Positions 7,817 to 13,944 of a DNA stretch of 15,976 nucleotides are shown in pieces (position 1 is the first letter of the stretch; each line of letters starts with the position of its first letter). A program made the translations under genes and the position numbers. The stretch comes from an uncultured Eubacteriales bacterium (GTDB lineage: Bacteria; Bacillota; Clostridia; TANB77; CAG-508). The stretch is from positions 1-15,976 of the forward strand of contig CACXCH010000023.1 in the NCBI GenBank assembly GCA_902766085.1, in the 5' to 3' direction. The notes below the pieces were generated by a model, which worked only from the letters and a program-made list of their open reading frames with translations, made no database searches and was not told where the DNA came from.

Positions 7817-8713
7817 ATGAAAAATAAAGTAAATTATTATGATGATGAACTTAATGATGATTTTGCAGAAGATAATGAAAAAATAAAACCAATAAAAATA
7901 GATGAAAACTACAAGTACATTCATAAAAATATTTTTTGGAACATTATCGCAACTATTCTTTATAGAGTGGTATTTAGTATACCAGTTTATATACATATTA
8001 AAATTAAATATAAATTTAAGGTGATAAATAAAAAAGCTTTAAAAGCTGAAAGGAAAAATGGATTTTTTATTTATGGAAATCATACAAACGAATTTTTAGA
8101 TCCATTTTTCCCAACTTTTGTTGCATTCCCCAAAAGAGTATATGTAATAGCAAATGCCGATAATGTATCAATACCAGGACTAAAAATTGCAAATAGAATG
8201 TTAGGCGCCCTTCCAATACCTGGAAATATAAAAGCAAGCAAAAACTTTTTTGATGCAATAAAATATTACATAAGCAAAAAGAAAGTAATAGCAATATACC
8301 CTGAGGCTCATGTTTGGCCATACTATACAAAAATAAGAAACTATAAATCGGTTTCTTTTAAGTATCCAGTGGAGCTTGATAAACCAGTTTACTCATTCAC
8401 AACTACTTATCAAACGCAAGATAGTGGAACACTAAAAGAAAATCAAGAGCAAGATAGAGAAATATCAAAAGCAAATCAAAAGCAAGATAATGAAAAATCA
8501 AAAGGAAGTCAAGCACAAGATAATGAAAAATTAAAAAAGAGTAAACCAAGAATTAAAATTATAACATACATAGATGGACCATTTTATCCTGACAAAACAT
8601 TAAATAAAAAAGAGGCACAAGAAAAACTTAGAAACCAAGTCTTTGAAGCAATGAACAATAGAAGCAAAAATAACAATATTGAATTAATTAAATATGTAAA
8701 AAGGGGAACATAA
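7817..8713 (+). CDS. PlsC-like glycerolipid acyltransferase with internal repeats
   Basis: A 298-residue protein of the lysophospholipid/glycerol-phosphate acyltransferase superfamily, expected to transfer a fatty acyl chain to a lipid precursor at the membrane. A hydrophobic segment (about 39-60) probably anchors it. The catalytic motif is GNHTNEFLD, with H89 and D95. That is an HX5D spacing rather than the common HX4D, a variant I associate with some GPAT-like subfamilies. The second block is IYPEAHVWP (160-168), in place of the usual FPEGTR, and it resembles the block of the second acyltransferase downstream. Residues 201-244 are four 11-residue repeats rich in Gln, Asp and Lys. The conserved C-terminal block (IDGPFYPDK) resumes after them. 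The ATG at 7817 follows AGGAAA. The gene is 36 bases ahead of a glycosyltransferase gene, so it is probably part of the same operon. The acyl acceptor is unknown. Confidence 0.8.
   Translation: MKNKVNYYDDELNDDFAEDNEKIKPIKIDENYKYIHKNIFWNIIATILYRVVFSIPVYIHIKIKYKFKVINKKALKAERKNGFFIYGNHTNEFLDPFFPTFVAFPKRVYVIANADNVSIPGLKIANRMLGALPIPGNIKASKNFFDAIKYYISKKKVIAIYPEAHVWPYYTKIRNYKSVSFKYPVELDKPVYSFTTTYQTQDSGTLKENQEQDREISKANQKQDNEKSKGSQAQDNEKLKKSKPRIKIITYIDGPFYPDKTLNKKEAQEKLRNQVFEAMNNRSKNNNIELIKYVKRGT
8417..8548. repeat. in-frame 33-bp tandem repeat, 4 copies, inside the acyltransferase gene
   Basis: Exact 33-bp periods start at 8417, 8450, 8483 and 8516, each beginning CAAGATA. They encode 11-residue units QDSGTLKENQE, QDREISKANQK, QDNEKSKGSQA and QDNEKLKKSKP. 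The repeat keeps the reading frame and forms a charged, probably disordered insert between the YPE block and the C-terminal strand. Confidence 0.95.
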
Positions 8714-8749
8714 AATTGTTTATGCCTTTAGGAGGAGTAATTGTAAAAA

Positions 8750-9592
8750 ATGATAAACTTAATGTACTGTGGAAATGAAAAAATGTTTGACGGAATACTT
8801 ATTTCGCTATTATCAATTGAGAAATATACAAAAGAAACACTTAATGTGTATTTAATGACAATGGATTTACAAGATATTAAAGAAGAATTTAAACCAATAA
8901 CCGAAGAAGAAAGAATGATTATTGAAAAAAGTTTACAAGATAAAAATCCTGAAAATACGGTTCATTTAATAGATACGAGTGAATTATATAGGAAAGAATT
9001 TTCAAAAAACTCAAATAAAAATACTCATTTTACACCATATATTTTTATTAGAATTATGAGTGATGAGGTTGAAGAATTACCCAATAAAGTGTTATACTTG
9101 GATGCAGATATTATTGCCTATGATGATATTAAGCAAATATTTGATACAGATATGACAAACTACGAAATTGGAGCTTCTCTTGATGCAATTGGTAGAAAAG
9201 CTATTAATCCTGATTATATGAATTCAGGGGTAATCTTAATGAATTTACCAGAAATCAGAAAAACGGGATGTTTTCAAGAAGCCAGAAAGCTTTGTAGAAC
9301 TAAGAAAATGATGCTACCTGACCAAACGGCAATAAATAAAGCTTGTACTAAAAAAATTTATTTCCCTGATAAATATAATGAACAAGCTCAAAAACAAAAT
9401 GATACAGTATTAAGACATTTTAGTATGACATTTAGAGCCAAACCTTATCCAACATATATAAATGCTAAACCTTGGCAAATTGAAGAAATACATAAAAAAT
9501 ATAATATTTATGATTTTGACGACATATATGATGAATATGAAGATTATTTAAAAAAATTTAAGAAAGAAATAGGAGTATATGGAAAAGAGTAA
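8750..9592 (+). CDS. glycosyltransferase family 8 protein
   Basis: A retaining GT-A glycosyltransferase of family 8, which transfers a hexose from a nucleotide sugar. Visible family marks are the N-terminal strand MINLMYCGNEKM, the metal-binding DxD in LYLDADIIA (118-120), YMNSGVILMNL (156-166), PDQTAIN (190-196), LRHFS with H223, and NAKPW (238-242). The 280-residue length is normal and there is no signal peptide, so it acts in the cytoplasm. The ATG at 8750 is the first in frame after a TAA at 8744. The AGGAGG ribosome site (8730-8735) is 14 bases away, unusually far. It lies between two acyltransferase genes and overlaps the second by 14 bases, so a lipid or lipid-linked acceptor is plausible. 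The sugar and acceptor cannot be read from the sequence. Confidence 0.9.
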   Translation: MINLMYCGNEKMFDGILISLLSIEKYTKETLNVYLMTMDLQDIKEEFKPITEEERMIIEKSLQDKNPENTVHLIDTSELYRKEFSKNSNKNTHFTPYIFIRIMSDEVEELPNKVLYLDADIIAYDDIKQIFDTDMTNYEIGASLDAIGRKAINPDYMNSGVILMNLPEIRKTGCFQEARKLCRTKKMMLPDQTAINKACTKKIYFPDKYNEQAQKQNDTVLRHFSMTFRAKPYPTYINAKPWQIEEIHKKYNIYDFDDIYDEYEDYLKKFKKEIGVYGKE

Positions 9593-10430
9593 AGAAAGAC
9601 TAGAAGTCATTGATAATATAAAGAAAGCAGTAGAAAATGGGGATTTTGATGCAAAAGTTGAACTAAATGATCCAGTAATAACTACAAAAGAACAAAAGAA
9701 AGTTATTTTAAACTATGATATTTTAAAAAATAATTTGGTAAGCAGAATCAAAAGGATGGTTGCTAGAAATATTGCAAAAGACTATACAAAAATTTTTAAT
9801 CACGATTCTGTTATTATTGGAATGGAAAACTTAAAGAAAATAAAAACAGGAGCTATTGTTACATCAAACCATTTTAGTCCAAAAGACAGCACTGTAATAA
9901 TGTATGCAACAAATAAAGTAAAAAGAAGGGAACATCTCGACATTATTGTAGAGCAAGAAAACATTTTTATGACAGGTAGGTTAGGATTTTTGATGCAAAA
10001 CTGCGGTACAATTCCAATAAGCAAAAGCAATCAATATCTTGAAAAAAATTTTCTACCATCGGTTAAAGTTCTTTTAGAAAATAAAGATTTAATACTAATT
10101 TACCCTGAAGAGCAAATGTGGTTTAATTATAAAAAGCCAAGACCTTGCAAAATTGGAGCTTATCATATTGCAGCAAAATTTGATGTACCAATAATACCTT
10201 GTTTTACAGAGCTAAGAGAAAAAGAAGAATATGATGATGATGGCTTCAAGAAGTTAAAATTTGTACTTCACATTATGGAACCTATTTATCCTGACCCAAA
10301 TAAAAGCTTAAAGGAAAACAAAGAAGAAATGAGAAAAAAGGACTATGAGCTAAAAGTAAAAGCTTATGAAGAAGCCTATGGAAAAAAGCTTACATACAAA
10401 TTTGAAAAAGATGATATTGCAGGGATGTAA
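9579..10430 (+). CDS. PlsC-like acyltransferase (1-acyl-glycerol-3-phosphate acyltransferase family)
   Basis: A 283-residue acyltransferase with the classical HX4D motif SNHFSPKD (H98, D103). The glycerol-phosphate-binding block is LIYPEEQMW (173-181), followed by KIGAYHIAAKFDVPIIPCFTEL, the typical third/fourth PlsC blocks. It lacks a clear transmembrane helix, although basic N-terminal sequence (SRIKRMVARNIAK) could bind the membrane surface. It shares the YPE-x3-W pattern with the acyltransferase upstream, so the two look like paralogues with different acceptors. The ATG at 9579 lies inside the 3' end of the glycosyltransferase gene with its own AGGAG, which points to translational coupling. 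The C-terminus is lysine-rich and helical. Substrate is unproven. Confidence 0.87.
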   Translation: MEKSKERLEVIDNIKKAVENGDFDAKVELNDPVITTKEQKKVILNYDILKNNLVSRIKRMVARNIAKDYTKIFNHDSVIIGMENLKKIKTGAIVTSNHFSPKDSTVIMYATNKVKRREHLDIIVEQENIFMTGRLGFLMQNCGTIPISKSNQYLEKNFLPSVKVLLENKDLILIYPEEQMWFNYKKPRPCKIGAYHIAAKFDVPIIPCFTELREKEEYDDDGFKKLKFVLHIMEPIYPDPNKSLKENKEEMRKKDYELKVKAYEEAYGKKLTYKFEKDDIAGM

Positions 10431-10441
10431 CAAAATAAATT

Positions 10442-10455
10442 CAAACTTTTGTTTG
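10442..10455. promoter_or_regulatory. probable LexA operator (SOS box)
   Basis: A perfect dyad CAAAC-TTTT-GTTTG overlaps the first bases of the -35 element of lexA. It matches the Gram-positive SOS-box layout CGAAC-N4-GTTCG with A/T in place of the central G/C. Position and symmetry suggest autorepression by LexA. Confidence 0.65.
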
Positions 10456-10481
10456 ACAAACATCTTTTTTTATGATATAGT
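10453..10481 (+). promoter_or_regulatory. sigma-A-type promoter of lexA
   Basis: A perfect -35 TTGACA (10453-10458) is followed after exactly 17 bases by TATAGT (10476-10481). The spacing puts the start about 20 bases ahead of the lexA GGAGGGG ribosome site. Confidence 0.85.
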
Positions 10482-10510
10482 AACAATAGTTATTAAATGG
10501 AGGGGTACTT

Positions 10511-11170
10511 ATGAATAAATCAGTAAGAGATGAAAATGGGTTAAATAAAAGAGAGAGAGCTATTCTAAAATACATACAGAAGCAAATGGAGATTAATGGA
10601 TATGCTCCATCTGTTAGAGAGATTGGAAGAGCAGTTGACTTAAGCTCTACTGCTACAGTGCAAGGATATTTAAATAAACTCGAGGAAAAAGGATTTATAA
10701 AAAAGGAAAACCAAAAAGGTAGAACTTTAAGGCTATTAAAGGATTCAAAAGGAAATGAAAGAATTGAGGAGCCAAAGGATTACTACAGCAATAAGGAGCT
10801 AGTAGATGTTCCTGTTGTTGGAAAAATCACTGCTGGACAACCGATACTAGCTGTTGAGAATATTACTGACACATTTCCTATTCCAATTGATTTTACTGGT
10901 AATGCTGAATGTTTTATGCTTACAGTTAGAGGAGAGAGTATGATTGAAGCAGGAATATTTAGCGGAGATTATATTTTGGTAAAGAAACAAAACACAGCTG
11001 ATAATGGGCAAATTGTTGTTGCTTTAATTGATGATGAAGCTACAGTAAAAACCTTTTATAAAGAAAAAGATCACATAAGATTGCAACCTGAAAACCATAC
11101 TATGGATCCTATAATTGTTCCAAATTGTTCTATTCTTGGTATTGTTTGCGGAGTATTTAGAAAAATTTAA
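10511..11170 (+). CDS. lexA: SOS repressor LexA
   Basis: LexA represses DNA-damage genes and cleaves itself when stimulated by RecA filaments. The N-terminal winged helix-turn-helix covers about 12-76 (GYAPSVREIGRAVDLSSTATVQGYLNKLEEKG). The C-terminal S24 peptidase domain has the Ala108-Gly109 cleavage site (KITAGQP), the nucleophile Ser143 (VRGESMIEAG) and the general base Lys180 (EATVKTF), so it should be capable of autocleavage. The length of 219 residues is typical of Firmicutes. The ATG at 10511 follows GGAGGGG. The promoter and a matching dyad lie just upstream. A small membrane protein gene begins 38 bases downstream without a visible terminator. Confidence 0.97.
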   Translation: MNKSVRDENGLNKRERAILKYIQKQMEINGYAPSVREIGRAVDLSSTATVQGYLNKLEEKGFIKKENQKGRTLRLLKDSKGNERIEEPKDYYSNKELVDVPVVGKITAGQPILAVENITDTFPIPIDFTGNAECFMLTVRGESMIEAGIFSGDYILVKKQNTADNGQIVVALIDDEATVKTFYKEKDHIRLQPENHTMDPIIVPNCSILGIVCGVFRKI

Positions 11171-11171
11171 T

Positions 11172-11473
11172 AAGAAAATTTCAAAAGCAAGAAAGGATGG
11201 AATCTTATATGGATAGAATGAAAACCTTTTTTAAATATTTTATAGTATTTCTTATCGTTTTCTTTGTTGTTCAATATGGATCAGCATCAATTATTAAAAA
11301 AAGTAAATATTACTATAACTATTCTAATTCTAATATTGATGCAAGTATACCTAGATTTATTAAATGGACACCTTTTAATCTTGACGATAATTTTTGGCTT
11401 TGGTATATGGCTACAATTGTAGCATTGTGCTAATGCTACCCTAACAAAAGAAATTTTCAAAATATGAAAGGAT
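11172..11473. repeat. pair of 27-bp direct repeats flanking the small membrane protein gene
   Basis: The stretch 11172-11198 (AAGAAAATTTCAAAA...GAAAGGAT) recurs as 11448-11473 (AAGAAATTTTCAAAA...GAAAGGAT) with about four differences. Both copies end in the ribosome binding site of the following gene. The copies lie immediately before the small gene and immediately before the DnaB-like gene. Confidence 0.65.
11209..11433 (+). CDS. small single-pass membrane protein, unknown function
   Basis: I do not recognise this family. From the ATG at 11209 it is 74 residues: a short basic N-terminus (MDRMKTFFKY), a strongly hydrophobic helix at about 7-24, an outward-facing Ser/Tyr/Asn-rich segment, and a Trp-rich end (IKWTPF, FWLWYMATIVALC) that could re-enter the membrane. 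The alternative ATG at 11197 overlaps the ribosome site AAGAAAGGA, so 11209 is preferred. It lies 38 bases after lexA and 48 before a DnaB-like gene, with no terminator seen on either side, so it is likely transcribed from the LexA-controlled promoter. Size, topology and location recall SOS division inhibitors such as SosA (77 residues) and YneA, but I see no shared motif and no LysM domain. A pseudogene remnant cannot be excluded. Confidence 0.6.
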   Translation: MDRMKTFFKYFIVFLIVFFVVQYGSASIIKKSKYYYNYSNSNIDASIPRFIKWTPFNLDDNFWLWYMATIVALC

Positions 11474-11481
11474 AATTTACT

Positions 11482-13197
11482 ATGGATGAAAAAAATGAAA
11501 ATATCGAAAATGCTCTAGATATATTATACTCAAAGAAAATGGGAAAGGACATTAATAATGAAATATCTTCAGAATACTATGATGAGGATACGAAAGAGAG
11601 CAATGGTGCAAAAAAGGTAGAAAATTTTGAAGATAAGATTGATGCCGTAAAGGATGTTGAAATTGATGATGACACTTTAGATTCAAATTTATTGCCAAAG
11701 GAATTACAAAATCCAGAGCTTGAGAGAAGATTTATTGGGTTATTATTAAATGAAATAAAGGCAATATCAATGTATTATTTCAAGTTTGAAGAATGCTATT
11801 TTTCAGATGAACAATTGCTTAACATTTATAAAAAAATAATATTTACTGATGGTGAAAAATATGCTCCAAAAGAGGCAAAAGATGGATTCAGCTTTTCAAG
11901 AGAATCAAGAGAGCTATATGAAGAAAAGAATATTTTAAAAGCTGAATATAAAAATTCTCCATATAAATTAGATCAAACATATAATGAACTAAAAAAGTTG
12001 TTTATTTTAAGAAAGAACTATTTAGGCATACCAGTTAAAACAATACAAAATAAAATAGCTGGAATAGTTCACTATGAGCTATACAATCAAATGTCTCCAG
12101 AGGATGTTGAAGATGCAGTAAACCAAGTAACAACAACTGAAAAATTTAAAAGAGCAGTATTAAATGACAATTTAACTGATTTTTTAATAGAAGGAGATAA
12201 CACACTTACAAATGGCCTTAGCTTGCCATTTCCAATATTAACAAAAGCTTTTAAGGGAATAAGACAAGGAGAAACGGCGGCTTTTTCAATGCCATCAAAC
12301 TATGGTAAAAGTAGGTTTACAATTAATATTGCTGCTTATATTGCATTAGTCCATCAAAAGAAAATATTAATCATTTCAAACGAAATGTCAGAAGAAAAAA
12401 TGAAACTTTGCTTAATAACTACAATATTAAACAATCCGGATATTCAAAAACTACACGGAAAAAAGCTTCACGTTTCAGAAAATCAGCTATTAAATTTTCA
12501 ATATAGGGCTGATAATCCATCAAAGGTAAAAACAGATGAAAATGGCTTTGTTCTAAAACTTGAAAACGAAAGTCAAGTTGATTTCATAAAAAGGCTAAGA
12601 GAAGTTTCAACAGAATTTAATGATGTATTAAAAGTAACAAATTGGTTTAGTGGAAAATTGTATAATTCAATACATTTTATCAACATCACAGACCATACAA
12701 ATGATGAATTAAAAAAGGTTATAATGAATTATTACTACAAAGAAAAAATACAATATGTGTTTTATGATACATTAAAAACAGACATTGAAAATATAGGAAA
12801 TAGCGAAGAAATAAAGAAAACAGCTACTATATTATCAAACCTAGCTCAAAACTTTAATATGTATATTGCATCAACACTTCAATTACAAGAAACTGAAACT
12901 GATCCAATTAATTTGAGCGTAAGAGATATGGCTGTAAGTAGAACTGTAAAAGAAGTACTAGATACATTATGCTTATTTAAGCAAATACATAATGAGGAAT
13001 TATCAAGATATGAATATTCGTCATCTGAATTATTTGAAACTACAAATGACTTAAAAAAGTTTTCTGATCCAGATGTTAGATATTATTCATGTGTTATAGA
13101 TAAAAATAGGGCTGGTCCAAAACCTAAAGTATTATTTAGATTAAATTTAGCATATAACAGATGGGAAGAACTTGGATATTTGAGACTAAAACAATAA
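11482..13197 (+). CDS. divergent DnaB-like replicative helicase/ATPase
   Basis: A 571-residue RecA-fold ATPase with DnaB-type layout. An acidic, probably disordered leader (1-75) is followed by a DnaB N-domain-like segment (NPELERRFIGLLLNEI, about 77-121), a helical linker, and the helicase core from about 245. The P-loop is SMPSNYGKS (269-277), aligning with DnaB RPSMGKT. IISNEMSEEKM supplies the catalytic Glu301 position (DnaB SLEMS). Walker B is YVFYDT with D429, and STLQLQE resembles the SQLNR-type motif. DKNRAGPKPKVLFRLNLAYNRWEE matches the DnaB C-terminal KNRxGP strand and arginine-finger region. The sequence is too divergent to be assumed the housekeeping DnaB, and it is not beside rplI or purA as dnaB often is. 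The ATG at 11482 follows AAAGGAT. Its place after lexA suggests a damage-linked role or a domesticated mobile-element helicase. Confidence 0.75.
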   Translation: MDEKNENIENALDILYSKKMGKDINNEISSEYYDEDTKESNGAKKVENFEDKIDAVKDVEIDDDTLDSNLLPKELQNPELERRFIGLLLNEIKAISMYYFKFEECYFSDEQLLNIYKKIIFTDGEKYAPKEAKDGFSFSRESRELYEEKNILKAEYKNSPYKLDQTYNELKKLFILRKNYLGIPVKTIQNKIAGIVHYELYNQMSPEDVEDAVNQVTTTEKFKRAVLNDNLTDFLIEGDNTLTNGLSLPFPILTKAFKGIRQGETAAFSMPSNYGKSRFTINIAAYIALVHQKKILIISNEMSEEKMKLCLITTILNNPDIQKLHGKKLHVSENQLLNFQYRADNPSKVKTDENGFVLKLENESQVDFIKRLREVSTEFNDVLKVTNWFSGKLYNSIHFINITDHTNDELKKVIMNYYYKEKIQYVFYDTLKTDIENIGNSEEIKKTATILSNLAQNFNMYIASTLQLQETETDPINLSVRDMAVSRTVKEVLDTLCLFKQIHNEELSRYEYSSSELFETTNDLKKFSDPDVRYYSCVIDKNRAGPKPKVLFRLNLAYNRWEELGYLRLKQ

Positions 13198-13230
13198 TTG
13201 GGTAATATTCAATATAATAAACTATTAACC

Positions 13231-13247
13231 AATAGCTTAAAGCTATT
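13231..13247 (+). terminator. weak hairpin after the DnaB-like gene
   Basis: AATAGCTT and AAGCTATT are an 8-bp inverted repeat around one base, giving a 6-bp stem with a 5-base loop. No T-run follows (ATAAATATT), so at most it is a poor terminator. It sits 33 bases after the stop codon. Confidence 0.3.
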
Positions 13248-13290
13248 ATAAATATTAGATAGTTAAATTATAGCAAATACACACTAAAAT

Positions 13291-13320
13291 TTGACAAATT
13301 TTAACAAATTTTAACAATTT
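13291..13320. repeat. three helically phased decamers upstream of abrB
   Basis: TTGACAAATT, TTAACAAATT and TTAACAATTT follow each other without a gap, a strict 10-bp period, and end two bases before the abrB -35. Phased A/T tracts of this type bend DNA. They could serve as a protein-binding site, perhaps for AbrB itself. Confidence 0.7.
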
Positions 13321-13322
13321 CC

Positions 13323-13351
13323 TTGATTTACCAAAAATGTTATGATATAAT
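13323..13351 (+). promoter_or_regulatory. sigma-A-type promoter of abrB
   Basis: A -35 TTGATT (13323-13328) is separated by 17 bases from a consensus -10 TATAAT (13346-13351). This leaves a leader of roughly 50 bases before the abrB start. Confidence 0.8.
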
Positions 13352-13411
13352 ATCGGTGTAGTAAGGAGACAACTTTGATTTACAAAGAATGATATAGGAG
13401 GAATTGTTGGA

Positions 13412-13654
13412 ATGAAGACAACAGGAATACAAAGAAAAATTGATGGATTAGGAAGAGTAGTAATTCCTATGGAAATCAGAAATAAGCTTAACATATCTCA
13501 AAATGATCCACTAGAAATTCATGTTGAGGGAACAAGTATTGTAATAAGAAAAGATGAACCAACATGTACATTCTGTGGCGGAACAAAAAATGTTATAGAG
13601 TACAAGGACAAGAAAATTTGTGAAAAGTGTCTAAAAGAAATTAAATCTTTATAA
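13412..13654 (+). CDS. abrB: AbrB family transition-state regulator
   Basis: An 80-residue DNA-binding regulator. The SpoVT/AbrB swapped-hairpin domain covers 1-47 (GIQRKIDGLGRVVIPMEIRNKLNI, then DPLEIHVEGTSIVIRK). A C-terminal zinc ribbon has C52/C55 (CTFC) and C70/C73 (CEKC). This short zinc-ribbon form is common in clostridia, where members regulate stationary-phase and sporulation-associated genes. The ATG at 13412 is 10 bases after AGGAGG. The gene has its own promoter and a strong terminator, so it is monocistronic. Target genes cannot be inferred from the window. The paralogue SpoVT is longer and has a GAF domain, so it is excluded. Confidence 0.93.
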   Translation: MKTTGIQRKIDGLGRVVIPMEIRNKLNISQNDPLEIHVEGTSIVIRKDEPTCTFCGGTKNVIEYKDKKICEKCLKEIKSL

Positions 13655-13673
13655 AACAAAGTGTATTCTAAAG

Positions 13674-13705
13674 TAGATAGTAGTAATTACTATCTATTTT
13701 TTTTT
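13674..13705 (+). terminator. Rho-independent terminator of abrB
   Basis: A perfect 9-bp stem TAGATAGTA / TACTATCTA (13674-13682 and 13688-13696) with a 5-base loop is followed by nine Ts (13697-13705). It ends abrB 20 bases after the stop and insulates the heat-shock operon downstream. Confidence 0.93.
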
Positions 13706-13794
13706 GCAATAAGAAAGTCATACAAACATTTTAATACTTAAACTTAAGGGGAGAGAAGAAAATAAGTAGATTTCACAAAACTTTCACAAAAAAA

Positions 13795-13821
13795 TTAGCA
13801 ATGTTACTTGACATTTGCTAA
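13795..13821. promoter_or_regulatory. CIRCE-like inverted repeat, upstream copy (degenerate)
   Basis: TTAGCAATG and ATTTGCTAA are separated by 9 bases, with 7-bp perfectly complementary outer arms (TTAGCAA/TTGCTAA). The 9-9-9 layout equals CIRCE, but the halves match the consensus TTAGCACTC/GAGTGCTAA at only 7 and 6 of 9 positions. The -35 of the hrcA promoter lies in its spacer. Confidence 0.5.
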
Positions 13822-13839
13822 AATTGGTTATAATATAAT
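13808..13839 (+). promoter_or_regulatory. sigma-A-type promoter of the hrcA-grpE-dnaK operon
   Basis: A perfect -35 TTGACA (13808-13813) is followed by an A/T-rich -10 tract TATAATATAAT (13829-13839). Within it, TAATAT at 13831-13836 gives a 17-base spacer; the two exact TATAAT hexamers give 15 or 20. The promoter is flanked by the two inverted repeats. Confidence 0.75.
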
Positions 13840-13844
13840 GGAAG

Positions 13845-13871
13845 TTAGCAAACATAAACAATGAGTGCTAA
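13845..13871. promoter_or_regulatory. CIRCE operator for HrcA
   Basis: The right half GAGTGCTAA matches the consensus at 9/9 positions. The left half TTAGCAAAC matches TTAGCACTC at 7/9, with the canonical 9-base spacer between them. It lies at about the transcription start, ahead of hrcA, where HrcA binding would block transcription. Confidence 0.9.
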
Positions 13872-13944
13872 TATAAAATAAAATGTAAAAAACTATTCAA
13901 GCGATAAAGTTTGCAATAATTTAAAACCAATAGAGGTGATTAAA

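Noticed and set aside
10451..10470. TGTTT-GAC-AAACA hairpin followed by seven Ts as a terminator after the second acyltransferase gene.
   Set aside because: The stem is only 5 bp, and the bases are better explained as the LexA dyad and the -35/spacer of the lexA promoter. A weak dual role cannot be excluded.
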